A stretch of 64,000 bases of DNA from Scleropages formosus (Eukaryota; Chordata; Actinopteri; Osteoglossiformes; Osteoglossidae), in the NCBI RefSeq assembly GCF_900964775.1, contig NC_041827.1:16860707-16924706 (forward strand), given 5' to 3'. Made by a program: the position numbers and the translations under genes. The notes under the pieces are model-generated. The model did no database searches. It saw only the letters and a list, made by a program, of their open reading frames with translations, and had not been told where the DNA came from. Below are positions 33,701 through 48,862 of the stretch, one piece after another (position 1 is the stretch's first letter; the number at the start of each line of letters is the position of its first letter).

Positions 33701-36195
33701 GACATGCGTTAACCATTTATGGTTAATGCTGTGATGTGACCAGTGTGTGCGTTTGTTGTTGAGTTTTACTCTGGAATGAAATGTTGTATTGGTAGGTTCG
33801 GGTGCCAGTTCACCACCCACATCGCCCTCGTCCCCCACCCCTCCACCCACCACAGGTAGGCCCCGCCTACTCTATAGTACATTGTCCCTTCCCCTTATGT
33901 TAGAATACGTGCTTGTTTTTGTTTTGTGCTGATATTGTTTGTTCAAATCAAAAGTGTGACACCATGATTGATTGTCATTATTAAACCTTTAGTAGCCTAG
34001 TCTTATGTGCATTTCTGTTCACACAGTGACTAATCCTTTAAATCATAGAGTAGCATTCCTATGTAAACTTACATCTTAATTCATGATGAATAGTTCAAAA
34101 TGAAAATACCTTAGAATTGTCTTTTACTGAGAAAAATCACTGTCTCCATTCAACTCATCACTTTTATTGTGTACATAAGTATTGTGTTGATTCTTTCAAA
34201 TCTAATAATGTGAAAATAATGTTGACCTGCCTCTCTTTCCCTCCTCTGCTGTCTTCAAATTAGAGCATGCACCATTTTGAACGTGTGTGGGGTAAAGTAA
34301 TTCAATACTGATTCCTACCAGCTTTAAAGCTGCACCACACCTTGTTTCAGTAGCAGAGTTCTGACACACATTCACTATCTGGTGCACTTAATTTCCACAT
34401 GTGCTGCATGAAAAACTTACTCATTTGCCTATGAAAAAGAGGTGGCTGCAAAAGAGTTGGATGCAATGATGCTGCAATATTTTTAAAGAAAATTGCAGTG
34501 CTGTCGCTTAATTTAACTTTGTAAAAATATCAGACTAGTTGTGCATTTACCCATTTTGCTAGAGATGGATAACTAAAATCACGGTTACATTTTCACTTGA
34601 ATGTACAGTACATGTCCTGGAAACACTGATTTAACTAAATGTGGTCAATATACAGATATTTTGCACAAATATTCTTAAACTGAAGATCTTGCTGCATGAG
34701 GATCCAGTCACATAAAGCATAGGAGAATTTAAACTGCTTTTAATAGAAGTAAATGTATGCTGTTTTATCTGGAAAGAAATAATGTGTGAAATATAAATAT
34801 GACAGCTTATTACTGGCTGCCCTGTTGAATATTTTTTATTCTGTTAACACAGCAAATGCTTTTGCTTCATCTCTTTTGAAAGCAAAAACAAAAACCTGTT
34901 TCCAGACCTGCTCTGAAAAAGGTGAATGCACCTTTAAATGTCACAGTCTGCACTGTGGTCCACTCAGACACACATTTCTTAAATTTATAAACATGTCATG
35001 TTTACATGTTAAGCTGTATAATTTGCAGGATCACAAGCCCACAGAAGTGTTACCTTGTGTGCTTGAGTGTTGTGATCATGCTGTGGTGGACTGTGACTCT
35101 TCATGGTCTTTGTCTCTTGTCCTTGTTCTGAGGGAGTGGGCGGTGGGAGGTACAAGAAATGTTAAATTAAAACCTGCTTACCTGCTGATCACACTGGCAT
35201 GATTTTGCCAAGGAAAGGATTTACTTCGGGGTCCTGCTCAGAGTCGCTAGGACTGCATGTGGCTGTTGGTTGGGATGCTGCGGCTGCTGCCCTTGGCCAT
35301 TGACACTCGAGTGCCCTGCACAGATTCATACAGTGAAATAGGAAGCTCAGTGGCAGGAACTTGATTTGGAGGAGGGCATGTGAGCTGGCCTCAAGCGTCC
35401 AACAGAGTACACTGTAGAATGGACTGCAGTGGAAAAACTTGGCAACAAATTCATCTCCAAGGTCTGTAGATGATGATAGTTTTGGTATAATTATGAAACC
35501 AGGAGGAGAGATAAAGAACAACTTGCTCAAAAGGATGATAATCTTACCTGTTCTTTTTATTTTTAGCTGCATGAAATGTGTTTTTCCTGCCATGTTTAAA
35601 TTCATTTTGCTGATTTTCTCCAGAGCCACTTACAATGTTGGACTGCCTGCAATTTTTTACCCATTTATACAGCTGGGTAATTTTAACAGGAGCAATTTAG
35701 GATAAATACCTTGCTCAAGGGTACCGCAGAAGTAGGTGATATTCAAACCTGCAACCTTCGGATTTAAAGGCAACTGTTCTAAGCAATATGCTATTAGCTG
35801 CCCTTCTCTACCACCCCACTCTTTGCTGCAAAAATTTGCTGCACTTAACTGTACTTTCTGGATAAATGGAGAGCTCATGCCTGTGTTGTCATCGAACTTG
35901 GCCATAGTTTGTCACTCTTGCTTTTTTTTTTTTTTTTGGCTCTTTCTTGCTTCCTTTTTGTTTTGAGTACCTCTGTGTATGTCTCTGAAAATAGCTCTGT
36001 TTGAAAATAGGAGTCCTGCCGGCGCCAGCGCCACCGCCTCCCCCCCCAGCACCAGCAGGTGAGATGGATCGGACGCCTCCGCTTCCAGCCACGAATGGTG
36101 TTGGCCGAGGTGCCTTGTTGAGCTCGATCCAGACCTTCAGCAAGGGGAAACTGAGGAAAGCAGAGACCAATGATCGCAGCAATCCCAAAATCTGA
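22313..36195 (+). CDS. pxk: PXK, PX domain-containing pseudokinase-like protein, 18 exons
   Basis: Exons: 22313-22420, 25339-25389, 25615-25662, 25978-26164, 26853-26930, 27484-27557, 28093-28167, 28353-28457, 29824-29925, 30782-30943, 31087-31204, 31873-31951, 32261-32309, 32414-32491, 32849-32935, 33056-33119, 33796-33855 and 36011-36195. They give 569 aa (human 578) with agreeing phases. PXK (MONaKA) binds phosphoinositides, acts in endosomal trafficking and modulates Na,K-ATPase. The PX domain covers about 15-125 (RRYSDFD; PPKK binding segment). The kinase-like domain (about 140-450) is degenerate: the HRD aspartate is His290 (GHLHASN) and DFG reads D-V-E at 307-309. A basic stretch (KKRRKILARKKSR), a Pro-rich segment and a C-terminal WH2-like motif (GALLSSIQTF) follow. 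Confidence 0.97.
23403..23783 (+). repeat. tRNA-derived SINE, family C, near full length
   Basis: Head 'gggcagcacagagtggcacg', box B-like GGGTTTGATCCCC, body 'tttcctcccacagttcaaag', and the tail 'cggagaaaagcgtctgcttaatgg'-type end in two parts (cggagaaaagcg, tctgcttaatgg). It lies in pxk intron 1. Confidence 0.8.
26564..26781 (-). repeat. tRNA-derived SINE, family B
   Basis: The reverse strand has box B CAGGTTCAATCCCC, 'ccttgagcaaggtact', and the tail complement of 'atttattcatttagctgatg'. It lies in a pxk intron beside a T-run (26547-26563). Confidence 0.8.
30702..30747 (+). repeat. T-homopolymer before pxk exon 10
   Basis: About 46 uninterrupted T, ending 34 bp before the exon 10 acceptor. 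The length is likely variable and may be misassembled. It is the longest homopolymer in the gene block. Confidence 0.9.
32062..32103 (+). repeat. SINE tail fragment (family B/C)
   Basis: Contains 'cgctttggaggaaagtgtct' and 'gctaaattaataaatg', which is the LINE-like tail alone, in a pxk intron. Confidence 0.5.
35597..35804 (-). repeat. tRNA-derived SINE, family B
   Basis: The reverse strand shows the head with 'caggtttgaatatcacctac', 'cccttgagcaaggta', 'ttacccagctgtataaatgg' and the worn tail. It lies in the last pxk intron. Confidence 0.7.
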
Positions 36196-38433
36196 GGCCC
36201 ACACATTTATATACTTGCTTGCTTGTTCTTCCCCCCCCATTTATTGTGTTTTTGGCTTTCTTTTTTCTTCTTAATCTTTTTAAATGCGCTACTGGATACT
36301 TATTCTGAGTTTTTGTTTTGTTTTCTCTGCTTAACCTTGTCTCTTGAGTTTTTTTTTTTTTTTTTTTTGTTTTGAGATTGCAGTCCGGTTTCACATTGAG
36401 CATCTCTGGTTCCAAAACACCAAGTGGATTTTGTCTTGTTTACCATGAATGTTGAACTCCTGCCACTGTAAATCCTACAAAGCAGCAAAAAATGTACATC
36501 TGTGGAGTCTGCGTCATTTACATAGATGGAAGAATGTGATTATGACAAAAACTCATGTCCATGAAAAGCATGTCTGTTACTGTAGGAGTACAGAAACATA
36601 TCAACTTTTGTTTTTCCTTGGGTAATAACTTTGGGTGCTTTAATGTGTCCAGCATTTACCGTGGTGCCTTCCAAACATCTAGTTAATTTTTTAGCAGCAG
36701 CTAAGTTTCATGACCTCTAAAACAGGATTTTTTTTGTACATGAATACAATTAATGGATAAGTAAATACTGTCCTATTTCATCAGGGCAGAAACATTCTCT
36801 TAAATACACAGCAGAACAAGAGCAGCATGCAATATTTGTTGCAGTTTCTCAGTGTCAGTGCTTAAATGTAGGAAATATGATTTGAACAGATCTCTTGTGT
36901 CAAGCACTGGGTCCTTGTCAGCCTGGCATTTTTCATTTTTTGTTGCTAGTTTACCTATAGGACTCTTAAAGGGGGGGGGGGAGCTTAAGGGTACAAGAAA
37001 GAACTTGCTGTATCCAAAAATTTTTTTACAGCAAATGTCTGGTGGATCTTTAACTGAAGCCAGCAAAGAGATGTCTGACATCTGGAATGGCTGTGTGAGA
37101 CAAGCACTGCACTCACTTTATTTCAAGTGGAATTATATTATGATTATTCAGCAATGTTTTGCATCGATCCTGTGAAATTCTTGATCCATAGTGGATGCAT
37201 GTACTTGTATAACTCATTTCTGTTCTTAGAATCATAGATACCAAGAACAGTTGCAGTCAGCTATCTCTGAAATATTGAAGGAGCTGAATTTTGACTTTTT
37301 AAAGAATTTTTCATATTGTTGAGGCTTCCTTGATTTCTTGCTTTAGAAGGCAATTATTTTGTTTAAAAAGAGTTGAACTAAAATCCTTACTTGTGTGTGA
37401 CTGTTCTTTATTACAAAAAAATCTTTTATTACTCTATCACCATGTTTACCTGCTCATGAAGAAGCTGTATTTGTCACAATGGAGGAATATTATTTGATAA
37501 AGTATACTGTCATGTATTGTCCATGCATATACTGTGCTATATTAAAGATTAGCTCACACCTAATGGTGTTTGTGTATAATAAGGTGTTGCGGCTTCAGAA
37601 GCGTATGTAATTTCCTTTATTTGTGTATCTCTGCTCTGTCATGGCTTGTTTCAAGCGGTTGCCTTTTACCTTGTAATGCAAAGAAGAAATGGTTCATTAA
37701 CTTTTCAAATCCGCGAACACAGATGATAGTGTGTTGAAGAATGTGAAGGTGTGTGCTGTTTGGTCAGCCTTGGCCTCTATGACCCTGTGTACCTGGCTGC
37801 AAAGGTTAAAGTTTACAAACGTTGAAGGTTATGGTGGATGTATGATGCCAGCTGAACTTTGCTACTGCAATAGCTTCCACAGCTCATCTAGTGGGCAGTG
37901 GACCAAGCCAGTGCTTCGTACCCTCAGGGATGGTCAGTGATCATCTGTGCAGGGTGACGGTATTCTACCTGGGTACCCAGATCAGCAGAACAGTTCCAAA
38001 GCTTGATGAATCCATGACACGGTTGTGTCCTAACACCTCTGGCTGCAGAAGTCCCAACATCTTTCTAAGGGATCTGCTGAGGTGTTTGTTTTGCATCCCT
38101 TGCTACTAAAAGTCCTCATAAAAATAAAAACCTGCACTTTAAACTGCCTTTTGGACCTTTCCCCATTGAAATAAATATCTCTAACTTTCTGGTAGGTCTC
38201 ATTTGTTTCTCCATTTGCAAGGTTTAAAAACATTTTAATCTTCAATCTGAGAATATGAATGCTCATGAAATGTGTTGCCTTTGCTGTTTGCAGCTTCTTT
38301 AAGCTTAATGTGGTGTTTTTTCTTAGTAGCTGAACAGGTTTCCCCTGTCTGAAGTGTTGAAACATTATTACAGAAGTAGTGATAATTGTATATATGTAAA
38401 ACATGTAACCTGCAATTAAAATGTGACTATTTT

Positions 38434-38439
38434 AATAAA
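38434..38439 (+). terminator. Probable distal pxk poly(A) signal
   Basis: AATAAA followed within 30 bp by a T/GT-rich stretch (cttgtcttttcgtttgtc), about 2.2 kb after the pxk stop. An earlier ATTAAA lies at 37541-37546, so alternative 3' ends are likely. Confidence 0.45.
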
Positions 38440-38749
38440 ATAATGGATGACTTGTCTTTTCGTTTGTCACATTTTTATTAGACATTTCTCAGATATCTTA
38501 CAAAGAATCGCGCGTGAATTTTTCTGTAAAATCATGTTTTAAGGTTGGTGCAGATGGGTCAAAATATTGTTTTACTGAAAACAGGTTTCAATTTGATATC
38601 TCTTACAAAGCACGTGTTAACTAGATTTCGAAAAGATACAGAAGATAATGCGAATTTTGTGTTCAACAAGAAACCGTAACACCTGCTCTCGTGGCTATAC
38701 TTAAAATGTTACGGGGAGAAACATAAAATTCACGGTCTAGATATCAAAC

Positions 38750-38932
38750 TTCCGGGTAGTGCGAGCGACAAAGAAAGATTCTGCTTCCGGCGCAGCTGAG
38801 CCGCTGGTTATTGGTCAACTGCCTTCATAAATCCCCCCGCCAACCACACATCGCTTCATTTGATTGGGCGAAGGTCTGAAGCGACTCTCACCCAAACAGA
38901 AGGCGTGGCCGGAGCTGTAGGACAGGTCGAAC
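38750..38932 (+). promoter_or_regulatory. pdhb promoter with ETS and CCAAT sites
   Basis: Two CTTCCGG cores (near 38752 and 38785), typical of GABP/NRF-2, and two inverted CCAAT boxes (TTATTGGTC near 38809 and TGATTGGGC near 38861) lie within 180 bp of the start codon. This pattern is common for nuclear genes of mitochondrial energy metabolism. The sites are seen; factor binding is inferred. Confidence 0.6.
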
Positions 38933-42897
<3,965 letters not shown>

Positions 42898-43256
42898 TTT
42901 TACCACTACAGTTCAAGGGGGACACTCATGTAGCTCTCCTGGTGACCTTCAGTGTACCGTTTCATTTCCTTTAACCAAAATCAGTTTATGGATCTTTGTC
43001 AGCCCTCAAAAGGGGTTTGTCTCTCAAAACATCCAAACTTAGTTGTATAGAACTCATATCCTGTTACATATTTTAATTTGCAGGTGTACATTTGTTTTGC
43101 ATTCTTTGCAAATAGATTTTCACCTGATAAAGAATGCACATTTTATTTTTTGGTAAGTGTAAAATACTGTGGAAAATGAATTAATATGTCAGTATCTGTT
43201 TAACAGTGCCCTAGCAAAGAATTTTTGACTGCAATGTATATTTTACATTTTGGTCA

Positions 43257-43262
43257 AATAAA
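43257..43262 (+). terminator. Poly(A) signal of pdhb
   Basis: AATAAA 360 bp after the stop, followed by a T/GT-rich stretch (gtcctttgtcac). First canonical signal after the gene. Confidence 0.65.
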
Positions 43263-43789
43263 GAATGAACTGTCCTTTGTCACTCTTAAAGTCTCTACAG
43301 TGATTGTGTGGTTTTCCTATAAAATTGTCACACCCCCCCCTTTTTTAAAAAATAAATAAATAAATAAAAGCAAAAGCTAGACAATGCTGTGTGGAAGTAC
43401 ATGTCCCATGTCTAATTTTGTTTTTGCAGTTTTTTTTTTTTTTTTTCTTCTCAGACATCTTTGTCATCTCCAGTATTGACTTGATTTGAGCCTGACAGAG
43501 AAGCAATTACACCAATTTTGTGTCATTTTCCTGGTGTGGATGATAATCCAATGTGCAAAAATCTGTGTGAAACTGTGTCTGAACAACTATGCCACCTGCT
43601 GTCTTGAGCAATAAAAAGTTATATTATTGCATGCCTTTGATATTTGAATTAAACGTAAAAAATGTTGATTTAGACCCCCGGTGAGTGCTGATGAATTAAC
43701 AGTAAATCTTGGGTCTGAAAAGAATGTGGGGATAGAATACAAATACCCATATGGCATTCTAGACTATATTATAGCTACGTCTTATCGGG
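43263..43789. other. pdhb-kctd6 intergenic stretch, nothing recognised
   Basis: Contains homopolymer runs (43433-43446 T) and an AATAAA near 43610. No exon-like frame or repeat family seen. Confidence 0.4.
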
Positions 43790-43885
43790 GGACGCACTAC
43801 TCATGCAAATTCCACACAGAGTGAGCGGGATTCGAATCCACGTGCGACTCCTCGAGCCCCGAGGCACCAGCGCTATTCGCTGTGC
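43790..43885 (-). repeat. SINE family C head fragment
   Basis: The reverse strand reads an inverted 'atgcaaattccacacagagtgagc' (two parts: atgcaaattccac, acagagtgagc) and box B-like GGATTCGAATCC with 'cactattcgctgtgccgc'-like tRNA head remnants. Confidence 0.6.
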
Positions 43886-44335
43886 CGCTCTGAACACGAA
43901 ACGGTCTCTCATACTCTGCGTGCAATAAACCGCAGAAGAGCTCGCGCATATACACGTTGCACGTGAACCAGTGTGTGCCATAACATAAATGATGACATGT
44001 GTAATAAGGTAGCAAATGTGTGGAGAAAACATGAGCTCGATGCCCTGTTCGGCCCCACGTTTCCAGCTCCGTTGCGATCGGCTGAGCCCTAGAGACTCCG
44101 TTCGGGAGCGCAGATCAGATGCGGGGGAGCGACGAACCGAAGCACTGCGGGATAAACAGTGTACTTCATATCTTTTACATGGCTTCTGGGGACTTCGTCT
44201 ACGTCTGCTGCTCTCACTTCGTTTTACACGCCTACAGCACGTATTAATGACCTAATCTAGAGCAGTGGCGCCGGAATGTGATTCTTCTCAGCGTTTTGAT
44301 ACATTCATTGTTCCGCGTTTCTGCCCGGCTGTGCT

Positions 44336-45092
44336 TAGCAGTTAGCTCGGCTCAGCTCTGCTAACCTACAGCTCCTGGTTAGCAATTAGCTGCTAGCAGT
44401 TAGCTCCGTTTGGCTAAGCTAAGCTACCGCTCCTGGTTGGGGTCCGGACAAAACACCTCTTTTGATACATTAAGGGGTTTTGTCCTACACTCTGGTGGTT
44501 GGGGTCCAGACATTTTGTACTGCACTCCCCCTGGTTAGCTGTTAGTTCGGCTCGGCTCGGCTCTGCTAAACTACGGCTCAGGGTTTGCAGTTAACGCTTA
44601 GGTCGGCTCTGCTAAGCTAAGGGGTTAGCTCCGCTCGGCTCTGCTAACCTACGGCTCCTGGTTAAGCTAAGCTACCGCTCCTGCTTGGGGTCCAGACTCC
44701 CCCCCAAATGCAAAATACCTCTTTTGAAACATTGAGGGGGTTTTGTCCTACACGCTGGTTGGGGTCCAGACGTTTTGTACTACACTCCCCTTGGTCAGCT
44801 GTTAGTTCGGCTCGGCTCGACCCTGTTCTGCTAAGCTACGGCTCAGGGTTAGCAGTTAACTGTTAGCTTAGCTTGGCTCGGCTCTGCTAAAATACGGTTC
44901 CTGGTTAGCAGTTAGCTGTTAGGTCGGCTCTGCTAAACCAAGCTACGGCTCAGGGTTCGCAGTTAACTCTTAGCTTAGCTTGGCTCGGCTCTGCTAAAAT
45001 ACGGTTCCTGGTTAGCGGTTAGGTCGGCTCTGCTAAGCTACGGCTCCTGATTAGCTATTAGCTCCGCTCGGCTCTGCTAAGCTACGGCTCCT
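44336..45092. repeat. Composite tandem repeat upstream of kctd6
   Basis: About 750 bp built from short steps (gttagctcggctc, ggctctgctaagctacggct, cctggttagcagttagct). A longer module (tggggtccagac, then cctcttttgaaacatt, ggggttttgtcctacac, tggggtccagac, ttttgtact) occurs twice, at about 44435-44550 and 44673-44800, so there is a higher-order period near 240 bp. It ends about 80 bp before the probable kctd6 leader. Confidence 0.9.
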
Positions 45093-45374
45093 TTGCCAGC
45101 ACTCGAGGGCTTTTGTTGAACGCGAGCTGCCCGCTGTCTTGGACACACTGCCTGACACGTTGTCATTTTTCTTTTGTTACAGCAGCTGCGGCGGGAGAAG
45201 CGCCGTGTCGTGTGTCTGTCTCACTGTGTGTTCGCAGTCCTGTCGCCGCGCTCCGCTCCGAACAACATTGTTCCAGCACTTTTTGTTTCTCTCTTTCTTC
45301 ATGTTTCTTTTGCACCGGTAAAGGTGGGATCTGGGACAGAGAGCAGAACCAGAAGCGGACCGACCGGGGATCAC
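45093..45374 (+). promoter_or_regulatory. kctd6 promoter/5' UTR region
   Basis: CG-rich stretch (gcggcgggagaagcgccg near 45188) between the tandem repeat and the kctd6 start codon. A possible donor (CACCG|GTAAAG near 45320) suggests an alternative leader exon. The transcription start is not defined. Confidence 0.4.
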
Positions 45375-47378
45375 ATGGATCATGGAGAAGAAGGGGGCCA
45401 CATGATGGTCAGTGGCTGTTTCGAAGTTCGCTCGTGTGTCGGGTAACGGAGCCACAGCATGTTTGCAGTGCTTATTATTTAGCAGCTAATGTTTGGAGCG
45501 CGTTTTTTTTTTTTTTTTATAAACATTTTGTTTTATTTGTTTACATATTCACACTGTACTCGTGGTTTGTATTGTATTGATTTGTTTCAGAATTTATCTC
45601 GTTTACATTGACTGATTTATAGCAAGAAGCAAGTTACACTGATTTACCTATTTATTATACAGCTGGGCAGTTATTTCTGTATGAGTTTGGGGCAAGTAGC
45701 TCGATCAAGGCACTACAGCAAGAGGTGGGATTTGAACCAGGGACCGTTGAGTCTGAAGGGAGTGGCTGTAATCACTGTGCCACCTGCTGTCTCTCCCCAA
45801 GCAAATGTAACAGTGTATCTTTTACACTACATCACTGTGTGTTTTCTGCCTCCTGGTCCTAAGTTGTTTCCATCAATTTTACAACCATAAATGTAAATAT
45901 ATTCTGAAACGTTTGAGGAACTTTGGTGTTTTTATTTAATATGTATAGTTTTTGTGTACTGACTGGGGGGAAATGAGCAAAGTTCAGCTCGCATTAATGT
46001 TTTCTGCTATTTGTTACTGGTAAACTGGCCCCACTATATATGTCATTTTGGTGTAACATGCGTATTTTTTTGGTCCATGTTAGCTGTGTATAGTAGAGGC
46101 ATGTTGTGAGTTGTTCATTATAATGAACTTCATAACGAGCGCCTCCCATTCATCTCTCTTGCTGCTTCCTCAGCAAAAACTACCTTCTTCCAGAAGAAAC
46201 TACTACCTTCAGCCCATAATTTCCACAAACTCTTAACCACTTATTCATTACTTCTCTGCTCTCCTCCTCCTCTTTCCTCTTTCACTGATGAATTCTGGAA
46301 CATGCAGCCTAAAATTTGTTAGCTGTGCTCCTTGCCCAGATTGATTTTGACAGTTATCAGTCTAGAAGATGTGCCATGGAAACTGCCCTTCTCGCAGTAT
46401 CAGACACTCTCTATTCAGTCTCCCGTTCCGTTGTCCTCATTCTCTTCAACCTCTCTGCAGTATTCGACACTCAACCACTGGATTCTACTGTCCTCTTTTG
46501 ATCAGCTTGGTCTGAGTCCTACCTATTAGGTAGTTCTTACCAGGTGGTCTGGTATTGCTCCTCAGCCTCTCCCAATTGGTGTTCCTCAGGGCTCTGTTCT
46601 GGGGCACTTGCTCACCTCCATCTACACCTCTTCCCTTGGCTTTGTCATTGGTTCTTAAGGGTGAGACTGATTATGGCCTACAAAACCGTCAATGGATCTT
46701 CTCCCTGATACCTGTAGGACCTGACCCCAACTACATTTCTCCCGCTCTGGCTGCTTGGTGGTCCAGCATACCAGAGGTTCAAAGTCAAAAGTCTCTAGGT
46801 TCTAAGTTTTGTCTCCAGTATGAGCTCCTCCTGCCCCTCAGCACTGCTGAATCACTCTCAACATTCAGGAAGCCTCTCAAAACACATCTCTTTGAAACTG
46901 ACCTCTCTCTGAATCATGCATCTGCTCCATAAATCTTCACTACTTATCTAATAAAAAAACTTGCTTGCAATCCATTCTATACGCAGCTACTCTTGTAATA
47001 TATGTTGGTTAAACGGTGGTTTTGGATTAAGTGACTCTCCATTTGTTGGTGAAATACACTTGCGTTTAAATTGCACCACAATGTTGATGTGAACTGGGTT
47101 ATGTTATGATGACTGTTTACCTTGTCCGTGTTAATTCTTGTCAAATTGCTTGTGCCGTTTCCTGCCAACAGCCACTCAACTTTGTACTGTACAGTCCAGC
47201 CACAGACAACGGACACCAGAACAGATTTTGCAAACAATGAACAGCGATGAAGAAAAATTCTCTTTTGATTTTTGGATTACAGTTCATGCTTTACATCAGC
47301 CAATCAGAGCAAGTCTAGCTTATGACCCAGGCTTAATGCCTCCTTCCCTCAAATTTTCCAAAGCAGGCCCCCATCCAT

Positions 47379-47409
<31 letters not shown>

Positions 47410-48704
47410 CATTTTTTTAATTTGATTTGCATAGTTTTTTTCAGGAACATGCATGTATCCTGTATGTGCATTGTGTAATGGTGTGTGTGGATATATATGT
47501 ATATATCCCTCTCACCCCTAGATGGGGTGGTGTGTGTGTTTTCCACAAGCTCGGGTCCTCTTCTAGAGGCCTTGGAGTTTCACGGTTCTGCGCAGTATCT
47601 TGGCTGTTCCTCGGACTGCACTCTTCTTGACAGAGACTTCAGATTTTGTTCCTGGAATCTTCTGGAGCCTCTCTCCCCGTTAGGGGGGCACAGCCCCGAG
47701 CGCTCCTATTACCACTGGGACCACTCTGAACTTCACCTTCCACATCCATTCCAAATACCTGCAGGAGCATACCTGCACATTCATGGATACGGATATATGT
47801 ATATATGTACACACACACACGGAAATACAAAATGTTGGGAAGAACAGATTTTCACAGCAACACACCTTGCCTCTCCCACATGAAGTCCTTTGATCCAAAG
47901 ATGGACTGTATTTGAAAACTTATACTGTACATTCAGATTATGACTTTGCCAGTATTCTGTGTTTGTCTTGCTGGGAAGGTATGGTTTTCAGCACATGATT
48001 TTTCTTACTTTCTACAGATGACTGATCCGGTGACACTAAATGTTGGAGGGCACTTGTACACCACGTCCCTCTCTACCTTGCAGCGCTACCCAGACTCCAT
48101 GTTGGGCGCCATGTTCCGTGGGGACTTGCCCTCAGCCCGGGACGCTCAGGGCAACTACTTCATTGACCGCGACGGGCCACTCTTCCGATACGTGCTCAAC
48201 TTCCTTCGTACGTCGGAGCTGACGCTGCCACACAACTTCAAGGAGATCGACCTCCTGCGCAAGGAGGCCGACTTCTACCAGATCGAACCGCTCATCCAGT
48301 GCTTGAATGACAGCAAGCCACTCCACCCGATGGACACATTCGAGCAGGTGGTGGAGCTGTCCAGCACACGCAAGCTCTCCAAGTACTCAAACCCGGTGGC
48401 CGTCATCATCACCCAGCTCACTGTCACCACCAAGGTGTACCCGCTGCTGGAGGGAATCTCCAGCCACTTCACCAAGTGGAACAAGCACATGATGGACACC
48501 AGAGACTTCCAGGTTTCCTTCACATTCGGACCATGCGACTACCACCAAGAGGTGTCCCTCAGGGTGCACCTGGTGGAGTACATCACCAAGCAGGGCTTTA
48601 GCATCCGGAACACGCGTGTGCACCACATGAGCGAGCGAGCCAATGAAAACACCGTGGAGCATCACTGGACTTTCTGCAGACTGGCACGCAAGAATGAGGA
48701 CTGA
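45375..48704 (+). CDS. kctd6: KCTD6, BTB-domain cullin-3 adaptor, 2 coding exons
   Basis: Exons 45375-45407 and 48018-48704 give 239 aa (human 237). KCTD6 recruits substrates to cullin-3 ubiquitin ligases; known mammalian targets include HDAC1 and small ankyrin-1.5. The T1/BTB domain spans about residues 12-105 (TDPVTLNVGGHLYTTSLSTL, then YPDSMLGAMF and FIDRDGPLFRYVLNFLR). The C-terminal half (ITQLTVTTKVY, FTFGPCDYHQEVSLRV, ITKQGF-IRNTRVHHMSERANENTVEH) is almost human-like. The short first exon reads MDHGEEGGHMM against human MDNGDWGYM, giving M-M-M-T at the junction. The splice donor is ATG|GTCAGT. Intron 1 (2.6 kb) holds a SINE and two LINE fragments. Confidence 0.95.
45612..45791 (-). repeat. 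tRNA-derived SINE, family B
   Basis: The reverse strand shows box B CTGGTTCAAATCCCA, 'tgccttgatcgagctac' and the 'acagctgggcagtta' complement. It lies in the kctd6 intron. Confidence 0.7.
46140..46940 (+). mobile_element. L2-like LINE fragment (reverse transcriptase 3' half)
   Basis: Frames carry degenerate reverse transcriptase blocks: LILFNLSAVFDT (consensus LLDLSAAFDT), GVPQGSVLG, then an AAESLS-FRK-LKTHLF type C-terminus (46855-46905). Several frame changes show a dead copy. The same C-terminal peptide occurs in the 3' ends at 1565 and 5400. Confidence 0.75.
47382..47409 (+). repeat. T-homopolymer
   Basis: About 28 T in the kctd6 intron, between two LINE fragments. Confidence 0.9.
47540..47790 (-). 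mobile_element. LINE reverse transcriptase C-terminal fragment, clade unassigned
   Basis: The reverse strand reads WMWKVKFRVVPVVIGALGAV, then ERLQKIPGTKSEVSVKKSA and RGTAKILRRTVKL. This is a conserved tail peptide (VVPVVIGALGAV-PKLGEWL, LGTAKILRR) of many fish and invertebrate LINE polyproteins. It sits between two stretches of 'gatatatatgtatatat'. Confidence 0.7.
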
Positions 48705-48780
48705 CGCTCTGGTGTTACTCTGCTTACACTTGTGTAGTTGCAGATGGCTAGATGTGATACTGGAGGAAATTGGTGAGGGG

Positions 48781-48786
48781 AATAAA
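48781..48786 (+). terminator. Poly(A) signal of kctd6
   Basis: AATAAA 76 bp after the stop, with a second one at about 48821. A family A SINE follows at 48863. Confidence 0.6.
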
Positions 48787-48862
48787 ATACAGAAGCGTTT
48801 CAACAGAAATGCTTTTGAACAATAAACAAGAAAAAGTCTGAACTGTTTTTTTTTTTTTTTTT

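Noticed and set aside
35189-35629. 146-codon open frame on the minus strand in the last pxk intron
   Set aside because: Overlaps a SINE at one end, no motif and no supporting exon structure.
44336-45092. Possible CRISPR-like or centromeric array
   Set aside because: Units are short, variable and contiguous without spacers, in a vertebrate nuclear locus. It is a local composite tandem repeat.
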